Source of the DNA: JAHIKV01 sp965195225
GTDB taxonomy: Bacteria > Planctomycetota > Planctomycetia > Pirellulales > Thermoguttaceae
Assembly: GCA_965195225.1 (NCBI GenBank)
Contig: CBDAFL010000248.1
Span: 38,947 to 102,946 of the forward strand
Reading direction: 5' to 3'
Length of the DNA: 64,000 nt
Position numbers and translations under genes: made by a program. The notes beneath the pieces are model-generated. The model was not told where the DNA came from. It saw nothing but the letters and a program-made list of their open reading frames with translations, and did no database searches. Positions within the stretch are counted from its first letter, which is position 1. Every line of letters starts with the position of its first letter. This document shows, one piece after another, positions 33,207 through 42,379 of this stretch.

Positions 33207-34103
33207 GTGGAAAACGCCCAGCAACTACTCGACCCGGCGATGCTTGCCCGATTGCGGGGGCTGCCGCTAAGGGCGCGGCGAACCGTCGAAGGTTACGTCT
33301 CGGGCAGACATCGCAGCCCCCTGCACGGATTCTCGGTCGAGTTCGCCGAACACCGCGACTACTCGCCCGGCGACGACCTCCGCTACCTCGACTGGAAAGC
33401 CTTCGGCCGGACCGACAAGTATTATCTGAAACGGTTTGAGGAAGAGACCAATCTGGTCTGCCACCTGCTGCTGGACGTGAGCGAGAGTATGCGCTACCAA
33501 AGCGACGCGGCGCCCCTCTCAAAGCTCGATTACGCACGGCGCGCGGCCGCGGCGATGGCCTATCTGGTGCTCCACCGTCAGGACAGCGTGGGACTGGTTG
33601 CCTTTGACAGCGAGGTCCGCGCCCTGGTCCGCGCCGCCGGCAACCCCTCGCACCTGAACGCTATTCTCGGCGCGATGGAGGACGCGGCCGCCGAGCGGAA
33701 ATCCGCGATCGGACCGATCTTTCACGACCTGGCCGAGCGGCTCAATAGGCGGGGAATCGTCGTCGTGCTGAGCGATCTGTTCGACGATGTCGAGTCGATC
33801 GCCGCCGGGCTGAAACACCTTCGCCACCGCCGCCACGAAGTCGTACTGATGCACGTGCTCGATCCGGCGGAGGTCGATTTCCCGTTCGACGAAATGACGC
33901 TGTTTCGCGGTTTGGAAAATTCCGCTGACGTGTTGGCCGATCCGCCCGCGATCGGCGGCGCGTATCGGGCCGAGTTCGGCCGCTATCTCCGCCGGCTCCA
34001 GTCGGTTTGTCGCGCCGCGGAGATCGACTATGTGCCGATGCGGACCGATCGGTCGTTGGAAGTGACGTTGTCGAATTATTTAGCATCAAGGATATCCGTG
34101 TAG
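33207..34103 (+). CDS. DUF58 domain protein
   Basis: The 298-residue cytoplasmic protein has the DUF58 signature GFSVEFAEHRDYSPGDDLRYLDWKAFGRTDKYYLKRFEEETN (landmark) and then a VWA-like fold with LLLDVSESMRY (D-x-S-x-S MIDAS type), DSVGLVAFDS and VVVLSDLFDD. DUF58 genes nearly always follow moxR. The start is GTG 33207 (VENAQQLLDPAMLARL); an inner ATG at 33241 is possible. The stop TAG (34101-34103) is supplied by an inserted palindrome, so the natural end may have been changed. Confidence 0.93.
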   Translation: MENAQQLLDPAMLARLRGLPLRARRTVEGYVSGRHRSPLHGFSVEFAEHRDYSPGDDLRYLDWKAFGRTDKYYLKRFEEETNLVCHLLLDVSESMRYQSDAAPLSKLDYARRAAAAMAYLVLHRQDSVGLVAFDSEVRALVRAAGNPSHLNAILGAMEDAAAERKSAIGPIFHDLAERLNRRGIVVVLSDLFDDVESIAAGLKHLRHRRHEVVLMHVLDPAEVDFPFDEMTLFRGLENSADVLADPPAIGGAYRAEFGRYLRRLQSVCRAAEIDYVPMRTDRSLEVTLSNYLASRISV

Positions 34104-34163
34104 CGGGCGGGCTTGCCCGCCGTTCATGACGGAACACACGGCGGGCAAGCCCGCCCGCTACAC
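34098..34163. repeat. Perfect 25-bp-arm hairpin between DUF58 and BatA genes
   Basis: The arms 34098-34122 and 34139-34163 (GTGTAGCGGGCGGGC... and ...GCCCGCCCGCTACAC) are perfect reverse complements around 16 bases. The left arm contains the DUF58 stop codon. The right arm ends 25 bases before the next start. Confidence 0.95.
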
Positions 34164-34188
34164 ATTGACGGTAAACCCATTAACCACT

Positions 34189-36291
34189 ATGTCATCACTT
34201 TCACCACTGCTTGCCTTAGGATGGGTAAACCTGCCGATGCTCGGCTGGTTGGCGGTGGCGGCTGCGCCGATTCTGATCCAACTCCTAAGTCGGCGGAAAT
34301 ACCGTGAAACCACTTGGGCGGCAATGGAATTCCTGCGGGCGGCCGTCCGACGTCGGTCGCGGCGTATACGGTTCGAGCAGTGGCTCTTATTGACCGTTCG
34401 CACGCTGTTGATCGTGTTGGTGGTGTCGGCCGTGGCCGAGCCGTACGTCGATTCGTCGGGCATGGCCCTCTCGCCCGGCCAAGGCGTCCACCGCGTCATG
34501 GTCTTCGACGGCTCGTTCTCGATGGCCTACAAGCCGAACGACAAAACGCGATTCGACCGCGCGAAAGAGCTTGCCCGGCGGATCGTCGAGGAGAGTTCCC
34601 AGAGCGATGCTTTTTCGCTGATGTTGATGTCCCGTCGTCCACGGGTAATAGTAAATGCCGCTTTGGACCGCGCCGCGATTCTCCGCGAGATCGACGATCT
34701 GCGGCTCCCGCACGAGAGGGCCGAACTGCCGCCGGCCGTTGCCCAACTCCGGCGAATGATCGACGAAACTCGCGAAAAGAATCCTCGGCTCGACCGCCAC
34801 GAAGTCTACTTCCTCACCGATCTGCAACGGACGACCTGGGCGCCGAAACTGTCCGAAACTGCCCGGGCGGAGTTCCTGCGGCAAACGAGCGAGTTGGCCA
34901 ATTCGGCGGCATTGATAGTACACGACGTGGGCCAGCCGCACGCCGACAATCTGGCCGTTGTCGATCTTCGCCCCGCCGATCCACCGGTTCTGGCCGGCCG
35001 CGCCGCGTCGTTGCGGGTTTCGCTGAAGGATTTCGGCCGACGGGACAGACCACAACAGAACGTCGATCTGCTGGTCGATGGCCGGCGAATCGCACGGAAG
35101 GAAGTTGATGTTTCTCCGGGTGGATCGGCCGAGGTCGAGTTCTCGTATTTGTTCGACGCGCCGGGCGATCATTCGATCGAAGTCGTCGCGCCGGGCGACG
35201 CCTTGGATATCGACAACCATCGTTTTCTGGCCCTGCCGGTGCGGCGCGAGATTCGGGTGCTTTGCATCGACGGCCGGCCGTCCGGCGAGCGGTTTCAGGG
35301 GGCGGCGGATTATCTGGCCGTGGCTCTTGCGCCGCGAGAACAACTTTCGGGCAATGCCAGGTTCCGTGTGGAAACGGCCGCCGAGAGCGCGCTTCTGGAA
35401 CGCAACTTGGCCGATTACGATTGCCTGTTTCTCTGCAACGTCGCCCGGTTTTCCGCCGGCGAGGCCCACGCGCTGGGCGCCTATCTGCAAGGCGGCGGTG
35501 GCGTGGTCTTCTTCCTCGGCGATCGGGTGCGGGCCGAAAGCTACAACCGCGAGCTTGGCGTGGCGGGGCAGGGCAGGGCAGGGGGGGCGGAGATTCTGCC
35601 CGCCCAATTGGGCAAGGTGGTCTATCGGCCGCAGTTCCGACTAGATCCGCTCGGCTTTCGGCACCCGATCCTGCAAGCCTTCCGCGGCCGCGGCCAAAGC
35701 GGCCTGCTCACCACGCCGGTTTTCAATTATTTCAAACTCTCGCCGCCGAACGATTCATCGACCACGACGGTGCTGGCCACCGCCGACGGCGTTCCGCTGA
35801 TCGTCGAACGGCGAGTGGGGCAGGGCCGTGTGGTGCTGGTGGCCACGTCCGCCGAGCCGGGGTGGTCGGCGTTGCCGTTGTGGCCGAGCTTCGTGCCGCT
35901 GGTCCAGGAGATTGCGGCCTTCTGCGCGGCCGATCGGCTTCAACAGTGCAACGTCATGGTCGGCGATCGCGCCGCGCTGAGTTTCGCCGACACCGCACAA
36001 AGCGGCATCCATGTCGTGCGGCTCGATCCACCGCTGGACGGCGACCGGACGTTCGCCGTCAACGTCGATCCGCTCGAAAGCAACCTTGCGCGGATCGAGC
36101 CGAAGGAGTTGCGTACCAAAGTGTGGCCGGAGGTTCCATTCCAACATCAAACGGTTTGGCAAGACCTCGACACCGCGGCGGTCGGCGGTACCGACCGCTC
36201 GGAAAGCGGATTGCACGTTGTTTTGCTGTATTGCGTGCTGGGATTGCTGTTGGCGGATACTTTTTTTAGTTGGAAGTTTGGACATGCGTAG
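34189..36291 (+). CDS. BatA/VWA membrane protein
   Basis: The 700-residue protein starts with a BatA-type region: TM helix, then LLSRRKYRETTWAAMEFLRAAVRRRSRR and a second TM helix (TVRTLLIVLVVSAVAEPYV). A VWA domain follows (MVFDGSFSMAYKP, i.e. D-x-S-x-S MIDAS), then Ig-like strands and a glutamine-amidotransferase-like domain (RVLCIDGRPSGE, GGGVVFFLGDRV). A last TM helix ends the protein. ATG 34189 is used because the upstream frame is repeat sequence. It probably works with MoxR and DUF58 at the membrane; the process served in Planctomycetota is unknown. Confidence 0.88.
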   Translation: MSSLSPLLALGWVNLPMLGWLAVAAAPILIQLLSRRKYRETTWAAMEFLRAAVRRRSRRIRFEQWLLLTVRTLLIVLVVSAVAEPYVDSSGMALSPGQGVHRVMVFDGSFSMAYKPNDKTRFDRAKELARRIVEESSQSDAFSLMLMSRRPRVIVNAALDRAAILREIDDLRLPHERAELPPAVAQLRRMIDETREKNPRLDRHEVYFLTDLQRTTWAPKLSETARAEFLRQTSELANSAALIVHDVGQPHADNLAVVDLRPADPPVLAGRAASLRVSLKDFGRRDRPQQNVDLLVDGRRIARKEVDVSPGGSAEVEFSYLFDAPGDHSIEVVAPGDALDIDNHRFLALPVRREIRVLCIDGRPSGERFQGAADYLAVALAPREQLSGNARFRVETAAESALLERNLADYDCLFLCNVARFSAGEAHALGAYLQGGGGVVFFLGDRVRAESYNRELGVAGQGRAGGAEILPAQLGKVVYRPQFRLDPLGFRHPILQAFRGRGQSGLLTTPVFNYFKLSPPNDSSTTTVLATADGVPLIVERRVGQGRVVLVATSAEPGWSALPLWPSFVPLVQEIAAFCAADRLQQCNVMVGDRAALSFADTAQSGIHVVRLDPPLDGDRTFAVNVDPLESNLARIEPKELRTKVWPEVPFQHQTVWQDLDTAAVGGTDRSESGLHVVLLYCVLGLLLADTFFSWKFGHA

Positions 36292-36348
36292 TTGCGAAAC
36301 CGCAAGCGGGATACAACATCTTGTAGCCAACATAACCTTTTGCCAATT

Positions 36349-38646
36349 ATGTCGCAAACTCTGACCTTTGACCTCGAAAGCGCCTGGCCTTGGCCCCCCT
36401 GGGCGACTTTGCTGTTCGCCGTGGCGGCAGTGGTTTTCGTCGTCGTGCTATATCTGCGCCAGGGCCGACGCGTTTCCCGAACATACCGGCTGACGCTGGC
36501 GGCCATCCGTTTGGGGCTTATCGCTTTGGCGATGTTGATGATTGCCCAGGTTACACTGACGCTGAAGCGGACCGAATTGCCCGACGCTGTCGTGTTGATC
36601 GACGATTCGCTGAGCATGACCGTCGTCGATCGGATGAAGCGCGCGGACGCGGCCGACGCCGAATCGAGCCGCTGGAACCTGTTGCGGACGCTGTTGACCG
36701 AGCGCGACGGCGACTGGTTGCAAAAAGTGGCCGAAAACCACAATCTGCGGGTCAAGTTCCTTACCGACGATCGTTCCAGCCGGCAACGCGATGTGTCGGG
36801 CATCGTCGAGGAAATCCGCTCTTCCGCGCCCAGCGGAGAAAACACGCGGCTGGGTGAGGCGATTATCGCCGTACTCGACGACCCGCGCGGAACCTCGCCG
36901 GCGGCGATCATCGCGTTGACCGACGGCATCAACACCGACGGCCCCTCGCCGGCCGAAGCGGCCGGAAAAGCCCGACGCCGCGGGGTGCCGCTCTGGTTCG
37001 TGGGCATCGGCAGCGACCGGCCAATCCGCGACCTGAAACTCACCGACCTGATGGTCGACGACGTGGTGTTCCTCGACGACGTAGTTAACTTCGAGTGCAA
37101 ACTGACGGCCGTCGGCTTCGAGGGGCGAAAGGTGTCGATCGTCTTGCGCGAGAAGGACAAGCCGGAAGTGCTGGCCGAAGTCCAAACGACCGCCAACGCC
37201 GACGATCGACCCGTACTGGTCCGGCTCCCGTATCGTCCCGATCGGGTCGGACGGTTTGAGTACGTCGTCGAAGTAAAGCCGCAAGAAGGCGAATCGCAAA
37301 CGGAAAACAACCGGCAAAGCCGCGCCGTCGAGGTCCGCAAGGAGAAAATCCGCGTCCTGCTGGCGTGGGCGTATCCCAGCTTCGAGTTCCGCTACTTGCG
37401 CAACATGCTCGAGCGCGACGAGACGATCTCCTTGCACACGGTCCTTCAAGACGCCGATCCGGAGTACGCCGAACAGGACGCCGCGGCGTTGCGCGGTTTT
37501 CCGTCCCGTCGCGAGGAACTTTTCGCTTATGACGTGGTGATTCTCGGCGATGCTGACCCCGCGCTGCTTGGCCCCGGGACGTTGCAAAATCTGGCCGAGT
37601 TCGTCGATCAACCGGCAAAGGGAGGCGGGCTGGTGTTGATCGCCGGAGGGAAGTTCATGCCGGTGGAATACCTTGACACACCTCTGGAACGGCTGATGCC
37701 CTTCGACGCTCGAAACGTCAGGCCCCCGAACCCCGACAAAGTTATCACGAAAGGCTTCGTCGCCCGGCCGACCGACCTGGGGCTGACCAGCCCGGGCATG
37801 CAGTTGGGCGACACTCTCGATGAAACGAAACGGATATGGGCCGGCCTGCCGCCGCTCTATTGGTTGCTGGAATTGCCCGGAACGAAACCGGGGGCGCGAG
37901 TTCTGCTCGAACATCCCACGCGGGTCGGACCCGACGGACGCCCGCTGCCGGTCGTCTTGCTCCAATACGTGGGGGCGGGCAAAGTCCTCTTTCACGCCAC
38001 CGACGAGACGTGGCGCTGGCGCTATCGGGCCGGCGATTTGTATTTCGCCCGCTATTGGGTGCAGACCATCCGCTGGCTCTGCCGCTCGAAGCTGGCCAAG
38101 GCCGGTGGTCCGGCCACCCTGAGCACCGACCGCCGCGAGTACGAGCAAGGCGAGCCTGTGCGGTTGCGGGTCCGCTTTGCCGACGAGCGTCTAGCCCCGG
38201 CCGAGGACGACGGCGTGACGGTGGTGGTCGAATCGCCGGGAGGCAAAACCAGACGCGTGGTTCTGCATCGCGCGGCGGCCGAGCGGGGCGTTTTTCAGGG
38301 CAAGCTCGATCTCACGGTCGCGGGAGATTATCGCGCTTGGATCGCGGCGCCGGAGATGAAAGACAGTCGGCCTTCGGTCGATTTTCTCGTCGCGCTTCCG
38401 GCGAACGAATTCGCCCGAACGCGAATGGACGTCGCCGAAATGCGCCGTGCGGCGGAGATTTCCGGCGGTCGATATTATTCATTCGAGACGGCCGGCCAAC
38501 TGGCGCGAGAGTTGCCGCCCGGCCGCCGGACGCCCATCGAGTCGTTGCCGCCGGCGCCGCTGTGGAATAGTTGGCCCGTTTTGGCGTTGTTCCTCGGTTT
38601 GCTGATCGCGGAATGGGTATTACGAAAACGACGAGAAATGGTGTAA
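36349..38646 (+). CDS. VWA domain protein with glutamine-amidotransferase-like domain
   Basis: The 765-residue protein has two N-terminal TM helices (about 18-36 and 50-70), a VWA domain with VVLIDDSLSMTV (D-x-S-x-S), a GIGSDRPIRDLKLTDL middle, and Ig-like strands. A GATase1-like domain begins at IRVLLAWAYPSFEFRYLRNML and contains LFAYDVVILGDADP and GGGLVLIAGG. The last TM helix is at the C terminus (WPVLALFLGLLIAEWVLRKRR). ATG 36349 begins MSQTLTFDL. It is a paralogue in layout of the preceding gene and part of the same run. Confidence 0.87.
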   Translation: MSQTLTFDLESAWPWPPWATLLFAVAAVVFVVVLYLRQGRRVSRTYRLTLAAIRLGLIALAMLMIAQVTLTLKRTELPDAVVLIDDSLSMTVVDRMKRADAADAESSRWNLLRTLLTERDGDWLQKVAENHNLRVKFLTDDRSSRQRDVSGIVEEIRSSAPSGENTRLGEAIIAVLDDPRGTSPAAIIALTDGINTDGPSPAEAAGKARRRGVPLWFVGIGSDRPIRDLKLTDLMVDDVVFLDDVVNFECKLTAVGFEGRKVSIVLREKDKPEVLAEVQTTANADDRPVLVRLPYRPDRVGRFEYVVEVKPQEGESQTENNRQSRAVEVRKEKIRVLLAWAYPSFEFRYLRNMLERDETISLHTVLQDADPEYAEQDAAALRGFPSRREELFAYDVVILGDADPALLGPGTLQNLAEFVDQPAKGGGLVLIAGGKFMPVEYLDTPLERLMPFDARNVRPPNPDKVITKGFVARPTDLGLTSPGMQLGDTLDETKRIWAGLPPLYWLLELPGTKPGARVLLEHPTRVGPDGRPLPVVLLQYVGAGKVLFHATDETWRWRYRAGDLYFARYWVQTIRWLCRSKLAKAGGPATLSTDRREYEQGEPVRLRVRFADERLAPAEDDGVTVVVESPGGKTRRVVLHRAAAERGVFQGKLDLTVAGDYRAWIAAPEMKDSRPSVDFLVALPANEFARTRMDVAEMRRAAEISGGRYYSFETAGQLARELPPGRRTPIESLPPAPLWNSWPVLALFLGLLIAEWVLRKRREMV

Positions 38647-38680
38647 AATCTAAGTGAAGAATCCTAAATGATCGAATTTC

Positions 38681-38706
38681 ATCCTAACCCCTAATCCCTA
38701 GCCCCC
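38681..38706. repeat. Heptamer repeat ATCCTAA/CCCCTAA/TCCCTAG
   Basis: Three degenerate 7-base units in register lie just before the next start codon (38715). Confidence 0.75.
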
Positions 38707-38714
38707 TTTCTTTC

Positions 38715-41228
38715 ATGCTCCATCCTTTGCAGCGAAAGATCGTTGCGTTGCGACGCCGCGGGCGGATGGCCGACGCGGTGCGGGGTTTGTGTATCGTCGT
38801 CGCGGCAGTGTTGTTCGCTATCGTCGCGCTGGGGGCGATCGACTATCTTGTGCGAATTCAGGACCGGGGCGTACGGATCATATTCTCGCTCTCGGCGCTG
38901 GGCGTCCTGGGATGGACCTCGTATCGTTTCCTCGGAAAATGCTTGTTTGCCCGGCCGCGGGAGGTCGATTACGCCCGACTAATCGAGCGGACGTTTCCCG
39001 AGCTGCGCAACCGGCTGGTCAGCGCCGTGCAATTTCTGCGCGAGGCGGACGACGATCCGACGGCCGGATCGGCCGCGCTCCGCCGCGCGGTAATCGAGGG
39101 AGTCGAGACCGATGCCCGATCGTTGGATTTCACCACCGTCCTGGATCGGCGCCGACCGTTGCGGGCCGCTGCGCTGTTGGCCGTGGCGTGTTTGTTGGCG
39201 GGCGTGCCGATCGCACTTGCGCCGACGACCGCACAAACCGCCCTGGTGCGGATCGGAAATCCGCTCGGCCACCGGCAGTGGCCCCGGACCACGCATCTGG
39301 AAATTCGCCGTCCGGTGGAGCCGCCGGCGATCGAGTCGGTTTCCATCCGCCTGATTCCGCCGGCCTACACCGGCCTGCCGGCCGCAAACGCCGAGCGGCA
39401 CATCCGCGCATTGCGGGGAACGCGAGTGCAAATCTCCGCCAAGGTCGATCGGCCGCTGGCCGCCGCGTCGCTCTGTCTTGAAAACGGAACAAAGATTCCC
39501 GCCGAGATCGACGATGACGGCCGCATCTTGAATATCGGCGACGACGGCGTCCCATTCATCGTCGAGAAGTCCGGCTCATACTGGTTCGAGTTGACCGACC
39601 GCGAGGGGTTGCGGAGCGGGGGCGACCGTTGGGAGATTCAAGCCGTCGCCGACGCGCCGCCGACGGTCGTTATCGAGCGGCCGACCGCCGATCTTTTCGT
39701 CACCCCGGAGGCGACGGCGCCGATCGGCGTCACGGCCAAGGACGATCTGGCCGTCGCCCGGATTGAATTGGTTTATCGTCTGGACGAATCTGAACCGGAA
39801 CGGCGATTGACGCTCTCCGAGGGTGACAGCCGCGCCGTGGATTATCGCTGGAACCTCGCCCCGCTGGCGCTTCGGCCGGGAATGAAAGTGACATTTTACG
39901 CGACTGCCGACGACTATCTGCCCCAGTCGGGCAAGAGCGATCCGCGACGCCTGATCGTCGTTTCGGCCGACGAGTTGCTCGCCCGCCTTGCCGGACGCGT
40001 AAAACTCATCGCAGCCGAGCTGCGCCGCGCGCTCGATATGCAGCGCGGCTGCCGCGATCGGATCGAGACCCTGCGCTCCGGTCTTGCGGAGTCGCAACGT
40101 CCCCGGCGTACGGACTTGGACCGTCTGCAAGCCGCGGAACATGCCCAACGTGAAGTCAAAATGTTGCTGTCCGGCGGCGAAGGTTTGCCCATGCACGCGC
40201 GGACGCTGTTGAACGACCTGGAGAATAACCGCGTCGATAATCCGATTCTTCGCGGGCGGATGGCGTCCTTGCTCGACGAACTCGGCCGGCTCGAACGGCA
40301 ACGCCTGACGGCGATCGGCCGCGAGCTTGCCGCCGCGGTGAAATCTGTCCGTATCGACCTGGAAGGGCAGGGGGGGCGCCCCCGTGTCGCCGATTCGTTG
40401 GCCGCCGCCGTCGAAAACCAAAACGCCGTGATCGTCGCGCTCGAACTATGGATCGACCGGCTTACCAGAGCGGACGAATCGGGCGGGTTTATTCTCCAAC
40501 TCGGGATGCTGCTGCTCGATCAGCAGGACGTTGCGGAACGGACGGCGGCGATCGGCCGCCGCACGCTTGCTCGGCAGTTGCGCGACCTGTCGCCGCAAGA
40601 CGCCGCCGAACTCGGCGCAGCCGCCTCCGCACAACTCGAACTCGCCCAACGCACGGACCGCTTGCTGCAAAAGAATGTAGGACAGGTTGACAACCTGTCC
40701 TACTTGGACGAGGCGCGTCGCCGGGCCGTCGCCGCCACGATGCTCGCCGTCGCCGATCGGATCAGGCTGAACCAGGTCGGGCAGGCGGCCGACGGACAGA
40801 AACGGATCGTCCGCGACTTGCGGGAAATTCTCGGACGCGCCGCCGACCGTGGCCGGACTGAAACTTCCCCAGGCGATGGTATCGGCGAGATCGAAGACGG
40901 CCGGCAGGGAACACCGACCGAATCTCACGCCGAAAACAGCCGGCCGGGCACCGAGCCGGGCAAAGCTACCGAGCGAAAATCACCGCACCGCAAGCCGGAC
41001 ATGGAGCGGACACGGGCCAGGATGGTGCGGCTCTGGGGTGAGTTGCCCCCGCACGTCCGCGAACAAATGCTACAATCGCCCGTCGAGGATTTCCCGCCGA
41101 AGTACGAGTTGATGATTGAGGAGTATTTCCGACGGCTGGCGGAGGGGGGCGAGGGGCGAGGGGCGAGGGGCGAGGGGCGAGAGAAGAGTGAGGAGAGAAG
41201 GGAGAGGAGAGGAGGGAAGGATGATTAA
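38715..41228 (+). CDS. Large membrane protein with periplasmic Ig-like and coiled-coil parts (DUF4175-like)
   Basis: The 837-residue protein has two TM helices (about 22-44 and 52-70), a further one near 152-170, Ig-like beta strands (residues 190-420, with VSIRLIPPAYTGLPAA) and a long helical, Arg/Glu/Ala-rich coiled coil (430-760). This layout matches proteins that follow VWA genes in Planctomycetota and Bacteroidota. A perfect 27-bp palindrome is inserted in frame (40677-40703). The last 30 residues (GEGRGARGEGR...) come from a GAGGGGC heptamer tract. Its stop overlaps the ATG of the next gene. Confidence 0.75.
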   Translation: MLHPLQRKIVALRRRGRMADAVRGLCIVVAAVLFAIVALGAIDYLVRIQDRGVRIIFSLSALGVLGWTSYRFLGKCLFARPREVDYARLIERTFPELRNRLVSAVQFLREADDDPTAGSAALRRAVIEGVETDARSLDFTTVLDRRRPLRAAALLAVACLLAGVPIALAPTTAQTALVRIGNPLGHRQWPRTTHLEIRRPVEPPAIESVSIRLIPPAYTGLPAANAERHIRALRGTRVQISAKVDRPLAAASLCLENGTKIPAEIDDDGRILNIGDDGVPFIVEKSGSYWFELTDREGLRSGGDRWEIQAVADAPPTVVIERPTADLFVTPEATAPIGVTAKDDLAVARIELVYRLDESEPERRLTLSEGDSRAVDYRWNLAPLALRPGMKVTFYATADDYLPQSGKSDPRRLIVVSADELLARLAGRVKLIAAELRRALDMQRGCRDRIETLRSGLAESQRPRRTDLDRLQAAEHAQREVKMLLSGGEGLPMHARTLLNDLENNRVDNPILRGRMASLLDELGRLERQRLTAIGRELAAAVKSVRIDLEGQGGRPRVADSLAAAVENQNAVIVALELWIDRLTRADESGGFILQLGMLLLDQQDVAERTAAIGRRTLARQLRDLSPQDAAELGAAASAQLELAQRTDRLLQKNVGQVDNLSYLDEARRRAVAATMLAVADRIRLNQVGQAADGQKRIVRDLREILGRAADRGRTETSPGDGIGEIEDGRQGTPTESHAENSRPGTEPGKATERKSPHRKPDMERTRARMVRLWGELPPHVREQMLQSPVEDFPPKYELMIEEYFRRLAEGGEGRGARGEGREKSEERRERRGGKDD
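40677..40703. repeat. Perfect 27-bp palindrome in frame (GTAGGACAGGTTG-A-CAACCTGTCCTAC)
   Basis: The 13-base arms are perfect around one A. In frame it codes for VGQVDNLSYL within a coiled-coil region. A half-like piece (CCAACCTGTCCCAC) is at 29830-29843. Confidence 0.95.
41151..41178. repeat. Heptamer tandem repeat GAGGGGC x4
   Basis: Four perfect GAGGGGC units lie at the 3' end of the large membrane-protein gene, followed by a degenerate purine tract to 41220. The reverse-complement unit CCCTCGC is at 41271-41284. Confidence 0.95.
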
Positions 41229-42276
41229 GAACAAACTTCTCAACCCCACGCAGCACATGGGAACGAGGAACCCTCGCCCCTCGCTTCTCGCTCTTCTCTC
41301 CTCGCTCTTCCTCCTCGCCGCAACAGCCCACGCGGCGACCGAGCCGATCACGCCCGCCGCCGAGCGGAGCATCGACCGCGGCCTGAAATGGCTGGCCGCC
41401 GGACAACACGACGACGGCAGCTTCGGCGACGGCCAGTATCGGGGCAACACGGCGGTCTGTGCGTTGGCGGGCATGGCGATGATTTCCAGCGGCAGCACGC
41501 CCGGCCGAGGCCCTTACGGCGATCGGCTGCAACATTGCGTCGATTATTTGCTCGGTTGCGTCCAGCCGAGCGGATTCATCTCGGGCGGCGATTCGGCCCG
41601 TGGCCCGATGTACGGACACGGCTTCGCCACCATGTTTCTGGCCGAATGTCACGGCATGTCGCCGCGCGACGATCTGCGCAAAAAACTGACCAAGGCAGTG
41701 AAGATCATCGTCGATAGCCAAAACGAGCAGGGGGGATGGCGCTACCAGCCGGTCCGCGCCGAGGCTGACGTCTCGGTCACCGCCTGCGAAGTGATGGCCC
41801 TGCGAGCGGCACGTAACGCCGGCCTGCTCGTCCCCAACAAAACTATCGACCGCTCGATCGAATTCCTCAAACGGAACCAGAACGCCGACGGCGGGTTCGC
41901 ATACATGCTTCAAGGCCCTCGGGAAAGCGCGTTCCCGCGTTCGGCGGCCGCGGTGGTCGCCCTGTTCAGCGCAGGGGTTTACGAGGGGCCGGAAATCGAT
42001 CGGGGGTTGGAATATCTCGTGCGGTTCACCCCCGGCAGCGAAGCCGCCCAACGCGAAACCTACTACTTCTACGGCCAATACTACGCCGCGCAGGCAATGT
42101 GGATCGCCGGCGGCCGGCGCTGGGACCGCTGGTACGGGGCGGTCCGCGACGAACTGATCGCCCGGCAACGCGCCGACGGCGCGTGGGTCTCGACCAACGG
42201 CAATCAATACGCCACGGCGATGGCCTGCATTGTGTTGCAAGTTCCGAACAACCAGTTGCCGATTTTTCAGAGGTGA
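41221..42276 (+). CDS. Exported prenyltransferase/squalene-oxidase repeat protein
   Basis: The 351-residue protein has a signal peptide (SLLALLSSLFLLAATAHA) and a toroid of helical pairs with QW-like motifs: RGLKWLAAGQHDDGSFG, NEQGGWRYQP, RNQNADGGFAYM, RADGAWVSTNGNQYATAMACI. It has the fold of squalene cyclases but not the DxDD catalytic motif that I could find, so a binding role is as likely as catalysis. The hydrophobic core of its signal peptide is coded by a degenerate CCCTCGC heptamer tract (41271-41310). ATG 41221 overlaps the preceding stop. Confidence 0.85.
   Translation: MIKNKLLNPTQHMGTRNPRPSLLALLSSLFLLAATAHAATEPITPAAERSIDRGLKWLAAGQHDDGSFGDGQYRGNTAVCALAGMAMISSGSTPGRGPYGDRLQHCVDYLLGCVQPSGFISGGDSARGPMYGHGFATMFLAECHGMSPRDDLRKKLTKAVKIIVDSQNEQGGWRYQPVRAEADVSVTACEVMALRAARNAGLLVPNKTIDRSIEFLKRNQNADGGFAYMLQGPRESAFPRSAAAVVALFSAGVYEGPEIDRGLEYLVRFTPGSEAAQRETYYFYGQYYAAQAMWIAGGRRWDRWYGAVRDELIARQRADGAWVSTNGNQYATAMACIVLQVPNNQLPIFQR
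41271..41312. repeat. Heptamer repeat CCCTCGC/TTCTCGC coding a signal peptide
   Basis: Units in register are CCCTCGC, CCCTCGC, TTCTCGC, TCTTCTC, TCCTCGC, TCTTCCT. They are complementary to the GAGGGGC tract 100 bases upstream. Confidence 0.85.
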
Positions 42277-42325
42277 GTGGATAGTGGGTAGTGGGTAGTG
42301 GATAGTGGGTAGTGGATAGTGGGTA
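42277..42325. repeat. Heptamer tandem repeat GTGGATA/GTGGGTA, seven units
   Basis: The seven units in perfect register differ only at one position (A or G). It begins right after the stop of the preceding gene, as in lpxB. Confidence 0.95.
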
Positions 42326-42337
42326 GAACGAAGATGA

Positions 42338-42366
42338 AACGCCCCGCGACTGCGGTCGCGGGGGGA
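42338..42366. repeat. Hairpin repeat (ACGCCCCGCGACTGCGGTCGCGGGG type), copy 2
   Basis: The arms GCCCCGCGAC and GTCGCGGGG enclose TGCG. It follows the heptamer tract as copy 1 does at 12291. Confidence 0.82.
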
Positions 42367-42379
42367 TGGGGTGATACGA

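Noticed and set aside
36448..38148. Open frame of about 566 codons antisense to the VWA gene
   Set aside because: Same cause; the sense frame holds clear VWA and GATase motifs and membrane helices.
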